This document shows, piece by piece, positions 59,623 through 64,000 of a stretch of 64,000 bases of DNA (position 1 is its first letter; every line of letters begins with the position of its first letter). A model generated the notes under the pieces. It saw only the letters and a list, made by a program, of their open reading frames with translations, was not told where the DNA came from and did no database searches. This DNA is from Bicyclus anynana (taxonomy: Eukaryota > Arthropoda > Insecta > Lepidoptera > Nymphalidae). The position numbers and the translations under genes were made by a program. The stretch spans positions 9,569,971-9,633,970 of the forward strand of contig NC_069105.1 in NCBI RefSeq assembly GCF_947172395.1, given 5' to 3'.

Positions 59623-60814
59623 ATAGCATTATGCACCTTAAAAACGTCTTGTTTAATCCACCGTCTTGGGGAGAGAGAAAGAGAGAAAGCGCGAGAAGAA
59701 ATGAGACGGTAAATAGTCGTTCGGAAATAAATATAACTTTAGACAAAATTCAGTTTAGATTTTTTTTATATATTTTATATATTTTAATATATAATATTTA
59801 AAATTAATTGTCATTTTATTTTTTAATCATTATCTATTTTTTTAAACTCCGTCACTGTTATGTATCCCGCCAATTCATGTCGTCTTTTCATTTCAAGTTT
59901 TATTTAAGGAACTCAACACGTTATTGTGGCGGCTTTTTCCGATTAAGAAGTTTGCGCTAAATTTACACTGGCTGTTATAATTACTTTACTTTTTACATAA
60001 AAGTTTTTCTCTAGAACTTCATTAATAATAATAAATAATAATAATAATCGTTTATTCTCTATAAAACCGTAACATAATAGGTAAAAATAGCTTAACACTA
60101 TAATCAATGGATGAGTGACAGGTATCTAAACTAAGAAAGAACAACATTGACGTCTGAACACGCTGTATGGTCATCGATCTTTGCCTGTCCCTGAATTTAG
60201 TTGGGGACAAATTAAAAAAAAAAAAACATAAAACTCTTCACAACAGATGACAGCAGTTCTAATTTTAAAGTTCATTCCGGCCCTTAGGTGGGAAGTAATT
60301 TGTATGAGTTATTCCCTCCCTGTGTAGGGAAGCAGCATTTTCCACCCAATACTCAGATCAAAACAACACTACTTTCCGAGTATGAGAAATGAAAAATAAT
60401 TTCCGTTCTATTTTATTTAGTTCGGTTTAGGTCAGTGTTGGGTAAGGACGTATTTATAGCTTGTCTAAGTAGAAAAGTCACGCGACTTTCTACCCACTTG
60501 TGTGAGTATATTGCTTATGGTAGGACTAATGCGGACTATCCTAACAAATGATATAAGATATGCAGCCTACATGAGCTACCGAGTTTACTTAGTTAAGACT
60601 ATTATTTATGAGCCAGTTTGACAATAACTTGAAACTTGTTTTCGAGTACGTTTTGCGATGAATGAAATGAATTAACTGTGAATTTGATAATTGGCCGTGT
60701 AGTGGATGTATCGTCAGTATTTATATATATAATAAGAATTTTTTTTTATTGCGCGAGCTCCTGTGCTATAATCGATTATAAATCGTGTCTTTCTAATGTA
60801 GTGTGATATCTGCG

Positions 60815-60892
60815 TGCGCGTGTGTATGTGTGTGTGTGTGTACGTATGTGTGTGTGTGCGTTTGTGTATTTTTGTGTGTGTGTGTATTGTTG
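60815..60892. repeat. (TG)n-rich microsatellite
   Basis: Interrupted TGTGTG runs; the 71-codon Cys/Val-rich frame across it (60822-61037) is a product of the repeat. Confidence 0.9.
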
Positions 60893-61263
60893 TTTGTATG
60901 GGAATGTGATTAGTGGTGTACTAAGTAGATCCTTACCTACCTATTCGTATTTTAAATTTTCTGTAAATAATGTGAATTTTTTTCACATGAACTGGAGCAT
61001 ACATTCAATGTATTATTATTGTTGTAAATATAACTAATGTATGTCTGTCTGTTTGACACGTTTCCTTGTCTGGGCCAATTTTGATTGGAGATGGGTAATA
61101 TGTGCTACTTGTGTCGGTCAAACAAAATAATCTAAAGGTAATAAATAATTGAAAAACCATTCGAATACCGTTTTATAAATAGCATGCAATCCCCAAAAAC
61201 CAAAGCCATTGTGTGTAACTCCAGCTTCAAAATCCGATTGGTAGTTATAACGACATCATCTGT

Positions 61264-61540
61264 GAGATCGTGGGTTCCATTCCCAGGTTGGGTCAATTTT
61301 GTAATTTATATATTCAAAATTGGCTCAGGTCTGATCTGATGGTCAGTATCGGCCACGGCTAGTTACCACCCTACCGGTGAAGTCGTGCTTAGCGATTTAG
61401 CGTTCCGGTACGATGCCGTGTAGAAACCAAAAGGGGTGTGGATTTTCATCCTCCTCCTAACAAGTTAGCCCGCTTCCATCTTAGACTGCATCATCACTTA
61501 CCATCAGGTGAGATTATAGACAAGGGCTAACTTGTAAAGA
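61264..61540 (+). mobile_element. SINE family B
   Basis: GGGTTCCATTCCCAGGTTGG (decayed B-box), TAGTTACCACCCTACCGGTG, GCGTTCCGGTACGATGCCGT and the TAACAAGTTAGCCC...ACTTGTAAAGAAT tail. Confidence 0.85.
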
Positions 61541-61608
61541 ATTACGAATCACGATCGCATGCCATGAGCAGACTGCCCAATAAGTGCATCTGCCTTTTAA
61601 CGTTCGCT

Positions 61609-61680
61609 GCGGTACGAGGTCAATTGACCTCGTACGTGTAGTGTCTTCGACAGTTACGAGGTCGATGGACCTCGTACCGC
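61609..61680. repeat. Nested palindromes built on TACGAGGTC
   Basis: GTACGAGGTCAATTGACCTC GTAC (61612-61635) is a perfect 24-bp palindrome; 61655-61676 is TACGAGGTC GATG GACCTCGTA. GCGGTACGAGGTC (61609-61621) and GACCTCGTACCGC (61668-61680) also pair, enclosing the rest. Confidence 0.95.
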
Positions 61681-62013
61681 ACCAGAGGAAAGTACAGAAA
61701 TATCAGTTTCACAGGACGCGGTATTTTGCTATGTTAAATTTTGAACAAGTTATAAAGGTGAGCGCCATTACCCAGTGAGCGCTATTTCCCCTGTTTACCC
61801 TACATACATACATAGACTGCCAAAATCATTATCCCTCCATTTGGCTTCGCCGTTGTCGGGTAAAAAGTACTTCGGGAGACGAGTAAACAGACAGATGAAA
61901 ATGAATATAAAAAAAACTGTAGTTTTTTTCGTGTTTCCAATTTAGTCGTAATGATTTGTATATTTATGGAAAGCATTGAACCCGTGTTATATCTCATAGT
62001 TAAAGGTTATTTA

Positions 62014-64000
62014 GAGATTTTCTTAATTGGTCCAGGTCTGGCTGGTGGGAGGCTTCGGCCGTGGCTAGTTACCACCCTACCGGCAAAGACGTACCGCCAA
62101 GCGACTTAGCGTTCCGGTACGATGCCGTGTTGAAACCGAAAGGGGTGTGGATTTTCATCCTCCTCCTAACAAGTTAGCCCGCTTCCATCTTAGACTGCAT
62201 CATCACTTACCATCAGGTGAGATTGTAGTCAAGGGCTAACTTGTAAAGAATATAAAAATAAATAAAAAATATATAGCACTCGGGGATAGTGTACCTTCCC
62301 AACAGTCAAAATAATTTTTCAAATTGCTTCAGTAGTTACAGAGCCTATTCAATGCAAACGAATAAACAAACAACCAAACAATCGAATCTTTTCTCTATAT
62401 AATATATTTTTAATAAGATGCATTAATTTTTAATTAGTAAGGTTTTTAATGACCAAATAAAAATATTTTTCTTTCTTTCTTATTCAAGATAACCCAATGT
62501 CCAAGCGACAATACAATCTTAAGCAACGGTCATTGTGTGTTGGTCGTTATAGTTTAAGTGCCTATGACAGCCAGGTCTGGGTGATATAAAAACTGAAGGA
62601 TTGTCAGCCTATGTTAGCTTGGCAAGTTCATTGATGACACTCGTATGGTATGCGGGTGACGGGGGAAAGGACAGCGCGGGTGTGATGACGTGCGCACGGG
62701 AGAGTGGGAAGGACTGCGCGGGTATGAAGTTGAGAGCGCGGGGCATCGCTACCCCCACCCGGCCCGCGCGGACTATCAGGAGTGTTACGAATGAATTTGA
62801 CAAGCTATACTACCATAGGTTAGTATGGTAGGCGACTATGGAGTTTGGACCGCAGTTTTTTTTTTGATAAAACGATAAATCAAACCAAGGGTTACCATCC
62901 GTTCGAATTTCCACGGATTTGTTGTAATTTGGAGGGCGTCTGAGAAGCGGTTTATTTTTTTTTTAATAAATAACAAGTTGTTTAATGACAATTCTATCTA
63001 AGTACATTTTTTCTCTAATATTGATTAAGTTAAAGAAACCTGCTGATATATGTATTCTTGTTCAGATTGCCAGTTTTTAAAGTTGGCAATCCTAGCTTTG
63101 AGGAAACCTATAGAAAAACACCGTAAAAAATCTTTGTAATAGTATGGCTACAAAAAAAAGTATTTAAGCCGGAGACATGCTATTCTTAAAACTTAAAATT
63201 AAAGTTACGATTATTCGCGCTTTGGATAACAGAGGGTCTAAACCCTTTCTTGCTACTTCACAAAACCACCATTCTCCAAATTCAACAGTTGCCTACAATT
63301 GCATACTTACAGTAGAAGCATGAGCTGATAGTTTTTCAGCTTTTATTAGATGACGCAGGTCTGGTCCTCGCTGGCTCGGTCACCATTATATTTAAGTATG
63401 TTTAAGGCATTCACTGACGATACATCTACAACTACAATACATAAATACAATAGTCTGAATGTGGAATGTGGTCTGAATGTGGTGTGTGTGGAAAAAAATG
63501 GATGCACGCCAATCATTTGTATGCGATTCAAATGCTTTCCGAAATTGAAATAGTAGATTGTTAACCGAGGGTGGAAAGAATCAATTCCCGAGGTATTTAC
63601 ACTCTACTTTTCATTTCGAATATGAGGAAATTTCATTTCGATTACGAGGAAATTATAATTATTGTCTATTTATTTGGCCCGCTGTTGTAACGTCGGTAAA
63701 GCAGTCGTCCAATTTGACGACTGCTTTACCGATGTTACAAGAGCGTTACAAGAGTGACTACTCCCCGTTAGGCGACTCTCTCAATATGTTCCTTGCTCTC
63801 TCTAAGGTGAATGACTTACGTAAAAATCTCGTTACATCCTACTTGAAAACCACTAATGTTATAGAATTCACTTTTACTTTGGTGGAAGACCTATATTGCT
63901 TATTACAAGATAAAATTACTGGTTCACACTTATATGGTTTTTAAAATAAACATTCAGATAGCACTATGCACCTTAAAAACGTCTTGTTTAATCCACCGTC
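62014..64000 (+). repeat. Duplicated segment, copy 2 (continues past the window)
   Basis: Copy of 57669-59665. It carries a 44-bp extra segment near 62680-62725 (a partial second CGGGTGTGATGACGTGC / GGAAGGACTGCGCGGG unit). Its left edge lies within SINE B, after GGTTATTTAG. The right end is not seen. Confidence 0.95.
63558..63944 (+). pseudogene. Unrecognised ORF in the duplicated segment, copy 2
   Basis: The same TTG-initiated frame as at 59221, 128 codons, nearly identical through TTNVIEFTFTL and then ending VEDLYCLLQDKITGSHLYGF. The encoded difference from copy 1 at the C-terminus is a frameshift. No family was recognised. Confidence 0.25.

Larger units (their letters stand above)
57669..59665 (+). 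repeat. Duplicated segment, copy 1 (>=2.0 kb)
   Basis: From the middle of SINE B (AGATTTTCTTAATTTGTCCA) to CCACCGTC this segment matches 62014-64000 throughout, with scattered substitutions and small indels. The offset is about 4.34 kb. It includes part of the Helitron-like copy, a GGTATGCGGGTGACGGGGGA segment, an AGGGTTACCATCCGTTCG segment and a 133-codon frame. Confidence 0.95.

Noticed and set aside
60822..61037. Cys/Val-rich 71-codon protein
   Set aside because: The composition comes from a TG microsatellite.

Overview
The window is eukaryotic, AT-rich, intron-bearing DNA, most likely from a moth or butterfly (Lepidoptera). The call rests on a split bZIP gene with consensus GT-AG introns and on dense interspersed repeats of lepidopteran type: several tRNA-derived SINE families, Helitron-like elements ending in a GCGGACG...CGTCCGC hairpin plus CTAGT, MITEs and RTE-type LINE scraps. 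There are no operons and no bacterial or viral genes. Most open frames are chance frames inside repeats.

One gene can be reconstructed with confidence: a plus-strand, four-exon gene for a 135-residue CREBL2 / REPTOR-BP type bZIP protein. Coding exons are 6167-6217, 30398-30530, 31555-31676 and 32844-32945, with intron phases 0, 1 and 0 and a 24.2 kb first intron. A composite CRE plus CLEAR/E-box element lies about 160 bp upstream of its ATG. A second gene probably starts on the minus strand at 4239 and leaves the window to the left, so the two would be divergently arranged.

Layout: 1-4200, AT-rich sequence with LINE and SINE fragments. 4203-6217, divergent promoter interval holding an RTE LINE remnant. 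6218-30397, intron 1, full of SINEs, Helitron-like copies and MITEs, with two candidate internal promoter/5' exon regions (17.54-17.90 kb and 25.43-25.79 kb) and a block of tandem repeats carrying YY1/Pho-like CGCCATNTTG motifs (26.0-27.7 kb). 30.4-33.7 kb, the bZIP exons and proximal poly(A) signals. 33.7-56 kb, very AT-rich and with fewer SINE/LINE copies, no protein-coding gene seen; it holds a 92-bp minisatellite (42.5-44.3 kb) and many plus-strand TGTANATA (Pumilio-type) motifs, densest at 53.7-55.7 kb within diverged repeats. 57.7-64.0 kb, two copies of a >=2 kb segment offset by about 4.34 kb, the second running off the window.

The most interesting leads are the strand-biased Pumilio-site-rich region downstream of CREBL2 (possible very long 3' UTR or NORAD-like noncoding RNA), the CRE/CLEAR promoter element on a TORC1-pathway transcription factor gene, and the in-frame alternative first exon next to the YY1-motif array. 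All three are inferences from sequence alone.
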